From the NCBI GenBank assembly GCA_017507855.1, contig JAFWAE010000026.1, positions 82,991 to 146,990 of the forward strand: a DNA stretch of 64,000 bases, written 5' to 3'. A program made the translations under genes and the position numbers. The notes beneath the pieces are model-generated. The model ran no database searches and was not told the DNA's origin. It was given only the letters and a program-made list of their open reading frames with translations. The stretch is from Clostridia bacterium. GTDB taxonomy: Bacteria > Bacillota > Clostridia > Oscillospirales > RGIG5554. Shown here one piece after another: positions 1 through 8,712 of the stretch; position 1 is the stretch's first letter, and every line of letters begins with the position of its first letter.

Positions 1-1
1 T

Positions 2-757
2 CTGGAAGATATCCTGTGCAAGGATTCTCGAAACTCCACTTTTAAGATTTTGGACTTTGAGGGCTTCATTTTCATGAAGCGCTTCACCATTGACAATTCC
101 AATTCCTTTACCAAGCATAAGTTGACGGACGGCTTTACGGCCGTGTGGATCGACGAGGTGCGCGGCGATATTCTGGAAGAGATGACGATTATCGGCGGCA
201 ATTCCGGTTATGCAAACGAGATTGGCTTCTCCTATAAGAACATCGCTTCCGTTTGGTGGGATCGGGTCACGGTCAAAAATTGCGGCGGCCCTGCCATTCG
301 CTTGCAAAACTACAATATCCTGGTTTCCCTGATTGACGTAACGGTGGAAAATTGCGGCGGCGGCGTACACACCGCAGGCTCCGGCTGGATGCAGTTGGAG
401 CGGGTACACGTGACCGGCCGTGCCGGTCAGGAGGGAGCCAAAGAGAATACGCACGGGATCGTCATCGATAGCGGCAACATGGTGCAGCTTCACGACGTGT
501 CCAGCTGTAACAATACGGGCAGCGGTATTTACGTGCGTTCCAGCAAACGCATCAGCATCAATAAGGCCGAACTGTGCAATAACGGCGGCTACGGCTATCA
601 GGATTCCGCAAGTGCTCAAACCATCCTGGCTAACGCTACGGTGACGGGAAACAAAGCGGGGCAGATCAAAAATGCCACCGCCCTTTCCGTGATCGAAAAC
701 GTGATCCTGGAGCAGGGAGGGCAGCCCCAATCTTTTACGGGCGCGGGAAATCGCTGA
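2..757 (+). CDS. Right-handed beta-helix repeat protein (3' part only)
   Basis: The frame is open from the first bases of the window, so the N-terminus lies upstream; 251 residues are visible. The visible part has short recurring strands of the parallel beta-helix type, with Asn/Gly turns such as VKNCGG, VENCGGG, CNNTGSG and CNNGG spaced roughly one coil apart, followed by a polar tail. Such folds occur in pectate-lyase-like enzymes, polysaccharide hydrolases and phage tail spikes. No catalytic residues can be assigned from this fragment, so the substrate is unknown. It ends 24 bases before queT. Confidence 0.6.
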   Translation: MEDILCKDSRNSTFKILDFEGFIFMKRFTIDNSNSFTKHKLTDGFTAVWIDEVRGDILEEMTIIGGNSGYANEIGFSYKNIASVWWDRVTVKNCGGPAIRLQNYNILVSLIDVTVENCGGGVHTAGSGWMQLERVHVTGRAGQEGAKENTHGIVIDSGNMVQLHDVSSCNNTGSGIYVRSSKRISINKAELCNNGGYGYQDSASAQTILANATVTGNKAGQIKNATALSVIENVILEQGGQPQSFTGAGNR

Positions 758-781
758 CCCTGTTTTTAAGGAGAACTTTTC

Positions 782-1303
782 TTGTATAAAAACATCAGAA
801 CTCTCACATATGCCGCAGCCATCGCTGCGGCTTATGTGGTCTTGACGGCTGTTTTTGCCCCCATTGGCTTCGGCGCGGTACAGTTTCGCGTTTCCGAAGC
901 TTTGACCGTACTGCCCTTCTTTTTGCCGGCTGCGGTCCCGGGCCTTTTTGCGGGATGCCTGGTCTCCAACCTGCTTTTTTCCACTCCGCTGGATGCGGTG
1001 GTGGGATCTTTGACTACGTTGGCGGCGGCCTTTTGGGTCAGCCGCATGAAGCACCGTTGGCTGGCACCGCTCCCCACGGCTCTGCTGAACGGCATTTTCG
1101 TAGGGGCTGTGATCACCTACACCTCCGCAGGGCTGACGGCGGCCTCCCTTCCCGTTTTTGCATGGACGGCCTGCACCGTGGCACTGGGAGAAGTGGGCGT
1201 GGGCTATTTGTTGGGTATGCCGCTTTTGCTGGGAGCCGCCAAATGGTTTGGCCGCATTCCGGAGAAAGGAGAAACTCATGGACGAAATGCACACCACAAG
1301 TGA
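782..1303 (+). CDS. queT: QueT family ECF transporter S component
   Basis: A 173-residue hydrophobic protein with about five or six membrane segments. It carries the family-typical stretch FRVSEALTVLP near residue 37 and a Pro/Gly-rich segment (FFLPAAVPGLFAGCL) after it. QueT proteins are substrate-binding subunits of energy-coupling factor transporters, proposed to import queuosine precursors such as preQ1. No ECF ATPases or T subunit are in the window, so it would use a shared energizing module. The TTG start is supported by AAGGAG about 8 bases upstream. Its 3' end overlaps the mutS2 start by 26 bases, implying co-transcription. Confidence 0.8.
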   Translation: MYKNIRTLTYAAAIAAAYVVLTAVFAPIGFGAVQFRVSEALTVLPFFLPAAVPGLFAGCLVSNLLFSTPLDAVVGSLTTLAAAFWVSRMKHRWLAPLPTALLNGIFVGAVITYTSAGLTAASLPVFAWTACTVALGEVGVGYLLGMPLLLGAAKWFGRIPEKGETHGRNAHHK

Positions 1304-3788
1304 ATGGGCGAGGGAAGAGGGGGTTTCTGTTCAGAACATGCGAGTGCTACGCCGCGGGGAAGATCCCGAGGTGGCCCGTGTGTTGGCTGAATTGGAAGCC
1401 AAGCGGCAAAGCCTTTGCGAAAAAGCCCTGCAAACGCTGGAATTTGGGAAGATCCTGCAGCAGCTGGCTTCCTGCTGTGTGATGGAGAAAGCGGCTGAAG
1501 CCGCTGTGGCCCTGCGCCCCTCCACCGACGAGGAGGCGGTGCGCCGTTTGACCGAGGAGACTACCTGCGCCAAGAGGATGCTGAACCAAAAAAGCCAGCC
1601 TCCCTTCTTGGGCGTGGGGGACGTGCCCCTGCTTTGTGACCGCGCCGCCAAAGGGGCCATGCTGACCATTCCCCAGTTGCTGAGCGTGGAGCGCTTGTTG
1701 CGCATGACCCGTGAGCTGGAGGCCTATTTTGACGGGGCCTCGGTGCCCGCCTTAGAGCCTTACGTGCAACAGCTTCAGCCCCAACGCACTCTGGAGCATA
1801 CCCTGTCTCAGGCCTTTGTATCCGAAGAGGCCTTGGCAGATAGCGCCAGCGCCGAGTTGGCTGATCTGCGCCGCCGTTTGCAACGCGCAAACAGCAAGGT
1901 GCGGGATATTTTATCGGAATTTATTCGTCGCCCCGAAAGACAGAAGCTATTGCAAGAGCCCATTGTGACCATGCGGGCGGAGCGTTACGTGATCCCCGTG
2001 AAGGTGGAGTGCAAAAACGCCGTGCCGGGTATCGTGCATGATACTTCCGCATCGGGGCAGACTTTGTTTATTGAACCCATGGCGGTGGTAAGTGCCAACA
2101 ACGAGATCCGCGAGCTCCAGGCAGCCGAGCAGGCGGAGATCGAACGCATTTTGTATCATCTTTCCTCTTTGGTGGCCGATGCCCGCCAGCCCATCGCGCA
2201 AAGCTATTTCGCTTGTGGGGCCCTTTGTCTTATTTTTGCCAAGGCAGAGCTTTCCTTCCGTATGAAGGCGGAGGAGGCTGAGCTGGCCACCGACGGGAAA
2301 ATGGTGCTCAAACGGGCCCGTCACCCCTTGATCGATCCTCAAAAGGTGGTGCCCATTGACGTAAGTTTAGGAGGGCAGACAAAGCTTTTGGTCATTACCG
2401 GCCCCAACACGGGCGGCAAGACCGTCACCCTGAAGACCCTGGGGCTTCTCAGCGCTATGGCGCAGTGCGGGTTGCATATTCCTGCCGATTACGGGAGTCG
2501 CATAGCTGTGTTTGGCAGTATTTTGACCGACATCGGCGACGAGCAGAGCATTCAGCAATCCCTTTCCACCTTTTCCGCGCACATGACCAACATTGCCTCC
2601 ATCGTGGACGTGCTGGACGCCCGCTCTCTGGTGTTGCTGGACGAGGTGGGAAGCGGCACAGACCCCGTGGAAGGGGCGGCGCTGGCCAATGCCTTGCTGG
2701 AGCATATCAAATCCTGCGGGGCTATCTGTGCGGCCACCACCCACTATGCGGAGCTGAAGGTCTACGCCCTGCGCACACCGGGGGTGCAAAACGCCAGCTG
2801 TGAATTTGACGTGGAGACCCTTCGCCCTACGTACCGCCTCATGGTGGGAATCCCCGGGCGTTCCAACGCCTTTGCCATTTCCGAACGCATCGGCATTCCC
2901 GCCGGGATCGTTCGTCGGGCCAAGGAGCTTTTGGACGGGGAGAGCCGCCATTTTGAAGAGGTCATCCAGCATCTGCAAAGCGAGCAGGCCTCTTTGGAAG
3001 AGCAGCGCGAGGAGACGCAACAGCGCCTGACGGAAGCTCGCCGTGCTTCGGAAAGCGCGGAAAAAGCCCGTAAAAAGCTGGAGGAAAATTATCAAAAAGA
3101 AATCGAGCAGGCCCAAAAAGAGGCCCGAAAAATTATAGAGCGCGCCCGTGCGGCGGCCCAACAGGTCACCGATGAGCTGGAAGCTTTGAAAAAACAGCGG
3201 GATAAGGCGGAGCTGGGGCAGGCCCTCAACCGCACCCGCAGTGCTGTCAACCAACAGTTGAAAAAAGCGGAAAGTCATCTGGCTCCCGCGCGCAAAAAGG
3301 AGGCCCCCGTTACGGCCCTGCCTGACCGTCCCCTGCAAAAGGGAGACCGTGTTACGCTGGCTATGACCGGCGGCCGTGCGGAGGTGCTGGAGGCGCCCGA
3401 CAAAAACGGAAGGCTTTCCGTGCTGGCGGGTAACGTGACCCTGAAGGTGCGCCTTTCCGATATTCGCGGACCTGTGGAGCGGGGTGAGGAAGGCAAGCCT
3501 CGGGAAAAGGTTACCTCGGCCAAGGTGGTGCGCACGACGGTAAACGTGCCTTTGGAGCTGGACGTGCGCGGCCTGACGGGAGACGAGGCCGTGGCAGAGG
3601 TGGATAAATATATCGACAGCGCGGTATTGGCGCATTTGCACACGGTGACCATCATTCACGGAAAAGGGACGGGCGTTTTGCGCCAGGTTTTGCAGACCTT
3701 CTTGAAAAGTGACTCGCGAGTAGCCGGCCTGCGCAACGGCAAATACGGCGAAGGAGACTTCGGCGTAACGGTGTGCGAGTTAAAATAG
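1278..3788 (+). CDS. mutS2: Endonuclease MutS2
   Basis: An 836-residue MutS2 homologue. Seen: an alpha-helical core, the ATPase Walker A GPNTGGKT at about residues 375-382, Walker B (VLLDEVGSGTDP) about 80 residues later, a long Glu/Lys/Arg coiled coil at about 550-670, and a C-terminal Smr domain (LDVRGLTGDEA then IIHGKGTG) from about residue 760. MutS2 proteins act on branched DNA or collided ribosomes; the Smr domain carries the nuclease activity. The ATG at 1278 follows GGAGAAAGGAG and gives about 45 extra residues before the usual family start (near KALQTLEFGKIL). A later start cannot be excluded. Confidence 0.93.
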   Translation: MDEMHTTSEWAREEGVSVQNMRVLRRGEDPEVARVLAELEAKRQSLCEKALQTLEFGKILQQLASCCVMEKAAEAAVALRPSTDEEAVRRLTEETTCAKRMLNQKSQPPFLGVGDVPLLCDRAAKGAMLTIPQLLSVERLLRMTRELEAYFDGASVPALEPYVQQLQPQRTLEHTLSQAFVSEEALADSASAELADLRRRLQRANSKVRDILSEFIRRPERQKLLQEPIVTMRAERYVIPVKVECKNAVPGIVHDTSASGQTLFIEPMAVVSANNEIRELQAAEQAEIERILYHLSSLVADARQPIAQSYFACGALCLIFAKAELSFRMKAEEAELATDGKMVLKRARHPLIDPQKVVPIDVSLGGQTKLLVITGPNTGGKTVTLKTLGLLSAMAQCGLHIPADYGSRIAVFGSILTDIGDEQSIQQSLSTFSAHMTNIASIVDVLDARSLVLLDEVGSGTDPVEGAALANALLEHIKSCGAICAATTHYAELKVYALRTPGVQNASCEFDVETLRPTYRLMVGIPGRSNAFAISERIGIPAGIVRRAKELLDGESRHFEEVIQHLQSEQASLEEQREETQQRLTEARRASESAEKARKKLEENYQKEIEQAQKEARKIIERARAAAQQVTDELEALKKQRDKAELGQALNRTRSAVNQQLKKAESHLAPARKKEAPVTALPDRPLQKGDRVTLAMTGGRAEVLEAPDKNGRLSVLAGNVTLKVRLSDIRGPVERGEEGKPREKVTSAKVVRTTVNVPLELDVRGLTGDEAVAEVDKYIDSAVLAHLHTVTIIHGKGTGVLRQVLQTFLKSDSRVAGLRNGKYGEGDFGVTVCELK

Positions 3789-3798
3789 GAGGGCGAAC

Positions 3799-4125
3799 AT
3801 GCTGTTTCGAAAAAGAAATGCCGCCCAAAAAGCCCTGGACGAAGGCACGAGATTAACCTTAGAGCGCATGCATAACCAAGCCATCCGTTACGTGTGCCAA
3901 CGTCAAGAAAACGGCGAGGAAAAAATACTGGCCAAGGGGGGCTGTATTACCGTACAGCCCGATTGTGTGGAATTTTGTTGCGGCACGGTGATCTTTGAGG
4001 GCGAGCGGGAAGGCATGCGCGCGGCCGAGCTGATGAGCGGCCAAGGAGTGGTCGTCACCGCCCGTGACCGTTTGGACGGTCTAGAAAAGACCGTGATCGC
4101 CTATTACGTGTATCACCGCAAATAA
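3799..4125 (+). CDS. Small protein of unknown function
   Basis: A 108-residue soluble protein that I do not recognise. It starts with a basic, charged helix (about 1-45), followed by a beta-rich part containing a CITV...CVEFCCG cysteine cluster and ending with YYVYHRK. There is no signal peptide or membrane segment. It has a good ribosome site (AGGAGGG) and lies 10 bases after mutS2 and 17 before manA, so it belongs to the same transcript. The cysteines could bind metal, but the spacing does not match a standard zinc ribbon. Confidence 0.65.
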   Translation: MLFRKRNAAQKALDEGTRLTLERMHNQAIRYVCQRQENGEEKILAKGGCITVQPDCVEFCCGTVIFEGEREGMRAAELMSGQGVVVTARDRLDGLEKTVIAYYVYHRK

Positions 4126-4142
4126 AGAAAGGAAGAATCATT

Positions 4143-5075
4143 TTGAAGCGTTGTGCATTGCAATTGGTCCCCTCCCTGAAGCAGGCGGTTTGGGCCGGCA
4201 ACCGCCTTTGCGCTGTTTACGGCACTGCAGAGCCCGTGGCAGAGGCCTGGGTGGTCAGCGGACATCCCAATGGGGAAAGTACGGTGACAGGGGGGGCCTA
4301 CCATGGGCTGACCCTGTGGCAGGCAGTGCTGGCCATGGGGAAGGATGCGGTGGCCGAGGGGTTTGACGGGGAGGCCTTTCCCCAGTTGATCAAGCTGATC
4401 GACGCGGGCAGTCCCCTTTCCGTGCAGGTGCATCCGGACGACGGCTTTGCCATGAAATATGAAAACAGCCCCGGCAAGACCGAGGCGTGGTGGGTGGTGG
4501 AGGCCGAAGAGGGTGCCACCTTGGTATACGGATTGAAAAGACCCGTGCAGGGGGAGGAGCTTCGCCGTGCGGCTGAGGAAGGAAGTATGGAGGAGCTGCT
4601 CAATCAAGTGCCGGCCAGGGAAGGAGAGGTCTTTTTCATCCCTGCGGGAACGGTGCACGCCATTGGGCGCGGTCAACTGATCGCCGAGGTGCAACAGCCC
4701 AGCGACGTGACCTATCGTCTGTATGATTACAATCGCCCGGGGGCGGACGGAAAGCCCCGCCCTTTGCATTTGGACAAAGCTATGCAGGTGGCCTGCTGTG
4801 ACACGCAACCCCTGCTTCCCGAAGAGCGCTTCCCCGAAAAGCTCAGCGTACCGGGCTTGTTTGGGGCGGCTCGTTTAGAGGTCAACGGTGCGAAGACTCT
4901 TTTGGTAGACGCCCGTTCTTATGCGGCTTTGCTGGGCATTGAAGGCACTGTGAAGCTGACTGCTTTGGGAGAAAGCTTTTCTTTGGGCAGGGGAGAATGT
5001 GTGTTTGTCCCTGCCGCATCCGGCGAGATCTGCCTGCAAGGACAGGGAAAGTGCCTGTGCTTCGGCATGGAATAG
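4143..5075 (+). CDS. manA: Mannose-6-phosphate isomerase, class I
   Basis: A 310-residue cupin enzyme that interconverts mannose 6-phosphate and fructose 6-phosphate. Family signatures seen: LSVQVHPDD (zinc ligands) at about residues 95-104, GKTEAWWV with the conserved Glu, FFIPAGTVHAIG, and EVQQPSDVTYRLYDY. The length fits the short Firmicute form. The TTG start follows AAAGAAAGGAAG. It sits among housekeeping genes and not with a mannose operon, so it probably supplies sugar nucleotides or general hexose interconversion. The phosphohexomutase at 56.9 kb would act on the next step. Confidence 0.92.
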   Translation: MKRCALQLVPSLKQAVWAGNRLCAVYGTAEPVAEAWVVSGHPNGESTVTGGAYHGLTLWQAVLAMGKDAVAEGFDGEAFPQLIKLIDAGSPLSVQVHPDDGFAMKYENSPGKTEAWWVVEAEEGATLVYGLKRPVQGEELRRAAEEGSMEELLNQVPAREGEVFFIPAGTVHAIGRGQLIAEVQQPSDVTYRLYDYNRPGADGKPRPLHLDKAMQVACCDTQPLLPEERFPEKLSVPGLFGAARLEVNGAKTLLVDARSYAALLGIEGTVKLTALGESFSLGRGECVFVPAASGEICLQGQGKCLCFGME

Positions 5076-5101
5076 ATTATTCACGAAAGGATTTGAAGAC
5101 C

Positions 5102-6505
5102 ATGAGCAACAAAACGGAAAACGAGATCCTGCGGGATTATTTGCTGTCCAGCAAAAAAAGCGGCTTTGATGTTATGGAGGAAGAAGAGCTGAAGCGGGCT
5201 TTTGAATATTGCGAGGGCTACAAGCAGTTTTTAAATGTGGCTAAGACCGAGCGTTTGGCGGCGGCCGAGGCCATTCGCATGGCCAAGGAGAATGGGTTTA
5301 AGGAATTTGACCCTTCTGCCAAGCTGTCTGCCGGAGATAAGATCTTTGTCAACAACAAAAACAAATCCGTCATTTTGGCAGTTATGGGCACGGAAACCGT
5401 GGACAAGGGCGTGAATCTGGCCGTGTCCCACATCGACTCTCCCCGTTTGGATCTGAAGCAGCATCCTCTGTTTGAAAACAACGGGGTAGGATACCTGAAG
5501 ACCCATTATTACGGCGGCATTAAAAAGTTTCAGTGGGTGACCATTCCCCTGGCCATTTACGGCACGGTGCTTCGCCGCGATGGGGAAAGTGTGGAGATTG
5601 CCATCGGCGACGGGGAAAACGATCCTGTATTTTGCATTTCCGACCTGCTTCCCCATCTGGGGCAGGAGCAGATGACCAAGCCTCTGCACCAGGCCTTCAC
5701 GGGGGAAGGGTTGAACGTGATCTTTGGCAGCGTGCCGCTGAAGGACGACAAGCTTTCCGACAAGATCAAGGTGGCTTTGATGAAGCTGCTCAACGAACGC
5801 TACGGCATCGTAGAGGACGATTTCATGTGTGCCGAGATCGAGATCGTGCCCCAGGGAACGGCCAAGGACGTGGGCCTGGACCGCGCTTTGATCGGTGCCT
5901 ACGGCCACGATGACCGCGTGTGTGCTTACCCCTCTTTGACGGCATTGCTGGAGCTGGAGGCTCCTGTGAAAACGGCTGTTTGCGTGCTGGCTGACAAGGA
6001 AGAAACGGGCAGTGACGGAAACACGGGTATGCAGGGCTCTTATCTGGAATATTTTCTGGGTGATCTGGCTCATATGCAGCAGGTCTGTCCCCACCGTATG
6101 ATGGAAAACACCGTTTGCTTCTCCGCAGACGTAAATGCGGCCTTTGACCCCAATTATCCCGAGGTCAGCGAGCTGAACAACAGCGTGCAGCTGCATTACG
6201 GCATGGCGGTAACGAAATATACGGGTTCCCGCGGAAAAAGCGGAACATCTGACGCTTCGGCGGAATTTATGAATAAAGTGCGCCTCCTGTTGGACGGGGA
6301 GGGTGTGCTTTGGCAGACCGGCGAGCTGGGCAAGGTGGATCAGGGCGGCGGCGGAACCGTGGCCAAATACGTGGCTAATTTGGGGCCCGACGTGGTGGAC
6401 GTGGGCATTCCCGTACTGTCTATGCACGCTCCCTTTGAGATCGTATCCAAAATCGACGTATATATGGGCCACAAGGCGTTTTCCGCTTTGTACCATAATC
6501 TGTAA
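5102..6505 (+). CDS. M18 family aminopeptidase
   Basis: A 467-residue zinc metallopeptidase of family M18 (aspartyl aminopeptidase/ApeA type). Metal and catalytic motifs are visible: SHIDSPRLDLK, AYGHDDRVCAYP, the Glu pair in ADKEETGSDG, VNAAFDPNYPE, and GIPVLSMHAPFE near the C-terminus. It would remove N-terminal residues from cytosolic peptides. The ATG at 5102 follows GAAAGGAT and fits the normal family start better than open codons further upstream, which overlap manA. It is followed by rsmE after 3 bases. Confidence 0.9.
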   Translation: MSNKTENEILRDYLLSSKKSGFDVMEEEELKRAFEYCEGYKQFLNVAKTERLAAAEAIRMAKENGFKEFDPSAKLSAGDKIFVNNKNKSVILAVMGTETVDKGVNLAVSHIDSPRLDLKQHPLFENNGVGYLKTHYYGGIKKFQWVTIPLAIYGTVLRRDGESVEIAIGDGENDPVFCISDLLPHLGQEQMTKPLHQAFTGEGLNVIFGSVPLKDDKLSDKIKVALMKLLNERYGIVEDDFMCAEIEIVPQGTAKDVGLDRALIGAYGHDDRVCAYPSLTALLELEAPVKTAVCVLADKEETGSDGNTGMQGSYLEYFLGDLAHMQQVCPHRMMENTVCFSADVNAAFDPNYPEVSELNNSVQLHYGMAVTKYTGSRGKSGTSDASAEFMNKVRLLLDGEGVLWQTGELGKVDQGGGGTVAKYVANLGPDVVDVGIPVLSMHAPFEIVSKIDVYMGHKAFSALYHNL

Positions 6506-6508
6506 GCC

Positions 6509-7240
6509 GTGCCCCGTTTTTTTGTAGAACCCGGCCTTTTGGAACAGGAGCAGGTGGTCTTGACCGGTGACGATGCTCGCCATATCGGGCGTTCTCTGCG
6601 CATGCGCGTGGGGGAAATGCTGGAGCTTTGCGACGGGCAGGGCCACGCCGTCAGAGGCGAGCTGGTGCATATGGAGGCCGAGCGTGTAACGGTGGGCAAG
6701 CTTTGCCCGCTGGAGGAGAGCACGGAGCCCTTTGTGGCCGTAACGGTGTTCCAGGGCCTGCCCAAGGGAGAAAAAATGGAGGCTGTGGTGCAAAAATGTA
6801 CCGAGCTTGGGGCGGTGCGCATCGTGCCCGTATGCATGAAGCGCTGCATCGTCACCCCCGAAGGGGGCGCCAAAAAAACAGAGCGCTTGAAGCGCATTGC
6901 GCTGGAGGCCGCGAAGCAAAGCGGCCGCTGTTTGGTGCCCGAGGTGGAAGCCCCCATTTCCTTTGAAGAGGCTTTGCGGCGTTTGAAGGAAGCCACAAGT
7001 GCCTTCGTTTGCAGTGAATACGAGCGTGAGCTGTCCCTGAAAAACTGGGTCGCACAGCAAAAGACCGCCCATGAAACGGCCTTTTTGGTAGGGCCGGAGG
7101 GCGGTCTGGACGAAACGGAGCTGGCCCGCCTTCGGGAGGAGGGCTTGACGGAGATCACTTTGGGACGGCGCATTTTGCGCACGGAAACAGCGGCGCCGGC
7201 CGTGACGGCCGTTTTGGTCTACGAATGGGGCGACCGCTGA
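6509..7240 (+). CDS. rsmE: 16S rRNA (uracil-1498-N3)-methyltransferase RsmE
   Basis: A 243-residue SPOUT methyltransferase. It starts MPRFFVEP with a PUA-like N-terminal part containing DDARHIGRSLRM. The knot domain carries PKGEKMEAVVQKCTELG, KQSGR, VGPEGGLDETE and LGRRILRTETA, all typical of RsmE, which methylates U1498 of 16S rRNA using S-adenosylmethionine. The GTG start lies 3 bases after the aminopeptidase stop, so translation is probably coupled. The gene converges on the unknown operon to its right, with only 4 bases between the stops. Confidence 0.93.
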   Translation: MPRFFVEPGLLEQEQVVLTGDDARHIGRSLRMRVGEMLELCDGQGHAVRGELVHMEAERVTVGKLCPLEESTEPFVAVTVFQGLPKGEKMEAVVQKCTELGAVRIVPVCMKRCIVTPEGGAKKTERLKRIALEAAKQSGRCLVPEVEAPISFEEALRRLKEATSAFVCSEYERELSLKNWVAQQKTAHETAFLVGPEGGLDETELARLREEGLTEITLGRRILRTETAAPAVTAVLVYEWGDR

Positions 7241-7244
7241 TCCT

Positions 7245-7559
7245 TTACAGCAAAATATAAGCCAAAGCCAGCAACAAAAGAGGATCGCCATCCTCCTCCA
7301 GCAGGACCCACAGCAGGGCCAGCAACAGCCAGGTATCCGCCCCCTTGGAGGGAAAATTCCGTTCCCTTTCCGGGGGAGGAGGGGTGGAGCGGGCCGCCGT
7401 ATCCGTCGCGGAGGCGGGAGAGGCCGCAGGATTCGGCGCAACTTCACGAGGATGCACGGCCTGCTGCTGACGGCGGTAAAACTCACGCACGCGGCGCTCG
7501 GCCGCCTGTTGCAGGCGCACGGTTTCCCCGTCTGCAGGGGAAAGTTGCTTGGAATACAT
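7245..7559 (-). CDS. Small protein with hydrophobic C-terminal tail, unknown function
   Basis: A 104-residue protein, last gene of a three-gene minus-strand operon. The N-terminal third is a charged helix with RRVREFYRRQQQ. The middle is a low-complexity Ala/Pro/Ser/Thr linker. The C-terminus is two short hydrophobic stretches (WLLLALLWVLL and PLLLLALAYILL) split by EEDGD, resembling a hairpin membrane anchor. An in-frame ATG at 7568 abuts AGGAG with almost no spacing, so the second ATG at 7559, 8-9 bases downstream, is the better start. I recognise no characterised family. Confidence 0.6.
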   Translation of the reverse strand: MYSKQLSPADGETVRLQQAAERRVREFYRRQQQAVHPREVAPNPAASPASATDTAARSTPPPPERERNFPSKGADTWLLLALLWVLLEEDGDPLLLLALAYILL

Positions 7560-7574
7560 GAGGCTCATCTCCTG

Positions 7575-7922
7575 TTAAAGGGCTTGAAGGATGTCGTCGG
7601 AAAAAAGGGAAAACATTTCGGCCAGCTTCAGCAATTTGCAGGCCGAGTCGATCTTAGCGGCTCTGGCAGGGCTGACCAACGGCTTTAGGGCGTGCAACAG
7701 GGCGATGCGCTGGCTTTGCACGGGCGCGCTTAACGCACTGATAAGCTTGGCCGCCACGGCCGCTTCCTTAGGGCTTGGTTCCCCGTCTGCGGCAGACTCT
7801 GCCACCCCGTTTTCTTCGGGCGGCGGACCCAGCAGGGCTTGGGCCGCGCCCCGCGCCTTTTCCAGGGCGTTGGGGTCGGACAGAAAGCTTTCCAGCAGGG
7901 AGGAGATGTCGTTGGGGTTCAC
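7575..7922 (-). CDS. Small helical protein of unknown function
   Basis: A 115-residue, all-helical looking, Ala/Leu-rich soluble protein. Its C-terminal half (RIALLHALKPLVSPARAAKID, then SACKLLKLAEM) has amphipathic helices. A Pro/Glu-rich linker at about 32-50 separates it from an N-terminal helix. The GTG start overlaps the upstream gene's TGA by 4 bases (GTGA), implying coupled translation. The C-terminal pattern recalls uncharacterised clostridial proteins, but I cannot name a family or function. Confidence 0.6.
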   Translation of the reverse strand: MNPNDISSLLESFLSDPNALEKARGAAQALLGPPPEENGVAESAADGEPSPKEAAVAAKLISALSAPVQSQRIALLHALKPLVSPARAAKIDSACKLLKLAEMFSLFSDDILQAL

Positions 7923-8170
7923 GGCAGGTCCGCCAGCAAAAAGCCGATGGCCTTGCCTGCGCGACTGCTTTTAAGCAGGCTTACGGCGGCTTTCAGCTCC
8001 GTATGGCTGAGAGTGCGCAAAAGCCTTTTCAGGCCCGCCGCATCTCCCAGTGCTTTTTTCATGTCTTTGGGATCCATCCCTGCCTTTTTACAGGCGTCCA
8101 GCATTCGTTGGTTCAACTCCCCATCGGGCATTTTCAGCACCTGGCTGACCGTTTTTTCGGAGATGTCCAC
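7919..8170 (-). CDS. Small helical protein of unknown function
   Basis: An 83-residue protein, first gene of the operon. It is charged and helical, with a MPDGELNQRMLDACKKAG segment and a C-terminal SSRAGKAIGFLLADLP. The GTG start is preceded by GAAAGGAAGGTGA. The gene is divergent from the phosphoesterase at 8221, with only 50 bases between starts, so the promoters must overlap or lie inside the neighbouring genes. I recognise no known family. Confidence 0.55.
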   Translation of the reverse strand: MDISEKTVSQVLKMPDGELNQRMLDACKKAGMDPKDMKKALGDAAGLKRLLRTLSHTELKAAVSLLKSSRAGKAIGFLLADLP

Positions 8171-8220
8171 GGGTATGTCACCTTCCTTTCAGTCCATTCT
8201 ATGCACGGAGTGTGAAAAAC

Positions 8221-8691
8221 ATGAAGCTTGCCGTTTTTTCGGATACTCACGGCCGATGCGAGGCCATGTTGGCCATGGCCCGACGTATGAAAGGGGTGGA
8301 TTTGTTCGTTCACCTGGGGGATCACGTGGAGGACGCCGCCCGTTTAGCCGACGCCGTTTGGCCCGTGCGAACGGTTTGCGTGGCGGGAAACGGGGATTTG
8401 GGAAGCGGGGAAAAGACGGAGCTGGTGCTGGAAACAGGTGGATTTTTGACCGTAGCCGTACACGGGCATCGGCAAAGCGTGAAATTTTCCTCTTTCGGCC
8501 TGCTGGCATTGGCCAAGCAGCGCGGGGCACGCCTGGTGCTTTTCGGTCACACTCACTCGGCAGAGATCTTTACGCAGGATGGGGTGACCTTTGTTTGTCC
8601 CGGAACAGCCGGTGGCATCGGCCATTCCCCCACGGCGGCAATGGTAGAAACAGTCAACGGCGAGCCGTTTTGTCATTTGATCGATCTGTAA
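8221..8691 (+). CDS. YfcE/MJ0936-type metallophosphoesterase
   Basis: A 156-residue calcineurin-like phosphoesterase. Metal-binding motifs in order: VFSDTHG (about 6-12), FVHLGDHVED, AGNGD, VHGHR and FGHTHSAE, then PGTAGG. These small YfcE-type enzymes hydrolyse phosphodiesters; the natural substrate is unknown here. A GTG lies just upstream at 8212, but GGAG at 8207-8210 has correct spacing only for the ATG at 8221. The next gene, mtaB, follows 21 bases later and is probably co-transcribed. Confidence 0.85.
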   Translation: MKLAVFSDTHGRCEAMLAMARRMKGVDLFVHLGDHVEDAARLADAVWPVRTVCVAGNGDLGSGEKTELVLETGGFLTVAVHGHRQSVKFSSFGLLALAKQRGARLVLFGHTHSAEIFTQDGVTFVCPGTAGGIGHSPTAAMVETVNGEPFCHLIDL

Positions 8692-8712
8692 AAAAACGGG
8701 AAGGTGAGGTTT

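Noticed and set aside
758..781. preQ1 riboswitch before queT
   Set aside because: The gap is only 24 bases and holds just the ribosome site.
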